Position numbers and translations under genes: made by a program. This document shows positions 19,158 through 20,047 of a DNA stretch of 20,047 bases, piece after piece. The first letter of the stretch is position 1; every line of letters begins with the position of its first letter. The notes below the pieces were generated by a model that saw only the letters and a program-made list of their open reading frames with translations, had not been told where the DNA came from and searched no databases. Source of the stretch: a virus; the IMG/VR virus record IMGVR_UViG_3300020207_000228, positions 1 through 20,047 of that record. One strand, given 5' to 3'.

Positions 19158-20047
19158 ATGAATATAACTGCATTTACACCACACCCTAAACAGAGGGATC
19201 TACTAGAGGGCGTGATCAATGGATCAGAGAAGTACCACATAGCATCCATAGGGAGGCAGTTTGGTAAATCTCTCATGGCTGAGAACCTAGCTCTTTACTG
19301 GGGGGTTAATGATGCACCATGCAAGATCCTCTGGGTGTCTCCAGTCTACTCTCAAGCTACTAAGGTGCAGAAAGAGCTGATGAGTGCCATAGGGGGTACA
19401 CCACTGGTACGCCAGAACAATTACTCCACCAATGAGATAGAACTAGCCACTGGCAGTACGATCTACTTTAGATCGGCAGAACGCTACGACAATATAAGGG
19501 GGATGACCTTAGACTATTGTATAGTGGATGAGGCAGGGTACATTAAGGATGATGCGTGGAGGGAGGCGATCAAGCCTACCCTACTGGTAAGAGGTAAAAA
19601 GGTGCTATTCATATCTACCCCTAAAGGCAAGAACTGGTTTTATGACATGTACCAATATGGTACATCTCCAGACTACCCCAACTACCGAGCGTATAAGGGC
19701 AGTAGCTATGACACCCCCTTTATAGATCCTAAAGAGATAGAGGAGGCTAAGAGGACAGTACCAGAGAAAGTATTTCAGCAAGAGTACCTAGCTGAGTTCA
19801 TAGATGGAGGGGGAGAGGTGTTTGCCAACCTCAAAGACATAGCCACCCTACACACCTACCCTAGACCAGAGGGCAAATGCTATGCAGGTCTGGATATAGG
19901 TAGGCAAGAGGATTACACAGTGCTGACCATCATGGATCAGAAAGGCAGGGTAGTAGACATCTACCGAGATAACCGTATGCAGTGGAGCAGTATGGTATCA
20001 GAGGTGCTGATCAGACTAAAGCGGTTTAATGCCTCATGCTTAGTAGA
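19158..20047 (+). CDS. terL: Terminase large subunit (3' end cut by window)
   Basis: The reading starts at ATG 19158 and runs open to the window end (296 complete codons). Motifs: Walker A GRQFGKS (32-38), Walker B CIVDEA (121-126), coupling motif LFISTPKG (150-157), and the start of the nuclease domain YAGLDIGRQEDYTVL (242-256) with the first catalytic Asp at ~246. TerL is the ATP-driven packaging motor that also cuts concatemeric DNA at the portal. The rest of the nuclease domain lies beyond the window. It is expected to be ~430-480 aa in full. The start follows an ACAAACAAACAC leader. Confidence 0.95.
   Translation, partial: MNITAFTPHPKQRDLLEGVINGSEKYHIASIGRQFGKSLMAENLALYWGVNDAPCKILWVSPVYSQATKVQKELMSAIGGTPLVRQNNYSTNEIELATGSTIYFRSAERYDNIRGMTLDYCIVDEAGYIKDDAWREAIKPTLLVRGKKVLFISTPKGKNWFYDMYQYGTSPDYPNYRAYKGSSYDTPFIDPKEIEEAKRTVPEKVFQQEYLAEFIDGGGEVFANLKDIATLHTYPRPEGKCYAGLDIGRQEDYTVLTIMDQKGRVVDIYRDNRMQWSSMVSEVLIRLKRFNASCLV

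Noticed and set aside
1-20047. CRISPR array, insertion sequence, integrase or attachment site
   Set aside because: No regularly spaced direct repeats, transposase or recombinase motifs were seen on either strand.

Overview
This window is part of the genome of a tailed double-stranded DNA phage (Caudoviricetes). All credible genes lie on the + strand, most are packed with 1-30 nt overlaps, and they include an HK97-like major capsid protein, a portal protein, a head-tail connector, tail fibres, a lysis cassette, replication and recombination genes, and both terminase subunits. The host is most likely a member of Bacteroidota, probably a marine flavobacterium. The grounds are two promoters of the TTG...TAnnTTTG kind, A-rich rather than Shine-Dalgarno-type start regions, and gene families I associate with Flavobacteriia phages (family recall only, no search was run). 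I saw no integrase or repressor, so nothing here indicates lysogeny.

Layout. 14-4391 is a head module: major capsid protein, putative tail-tube protein, a small beta-rich protein, portal with an extra C-terminal Cys/His domain, connector, and a 41-aa basic ORF. Strong terminators follow both the capsid and tube genes. 4372-8037 encodes four fibre or appendage proteins with shared, duplicated modules and a LamG-like lectin domain. 8037-10359 holds small proteins and the lysis genes: M15 peptidase, a four-helix membrane protein, a membrane-anchored coiled coil, tiny Cys-rich peptides and a 3TM holin. A terminator, an AT-rich cruciform-forming segment and a promoter (10384-10564) separate these late genes from the replication block.

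10590-18701 is the DNA metabolism and regulation region: DUF3310, RusA-like resolvase, SSB-like protein, DnaB-type helicase, a standalone DnaA domain IV protein, a sigma-factor-like protein, a PD-(D/E)XK-like protein, a PP-loop (PAPS-reductase-like) enzyme, a RecE/Exo VIII-like nuclease and many small unknowns. A second promoter (15693-15721) begins the last sub-operon. After a terminator at 18747-18777 come TerS and TerL, the latter cut by the window end.

The genes form a conventional lytic programme: unwinding and recombination-linked replication, sigma-assisted transcription, packaging, assembly, lysis. The less conventional signals are an RNA-like three-way junction with a tRNA-type T-arm just downstream of the PP-loop enzyme (17203-17286), two families of repeated start-region leader sequences, and several tiny overlapping ORFs, three of them Cys-rich and three with a transmembrane or basic character.
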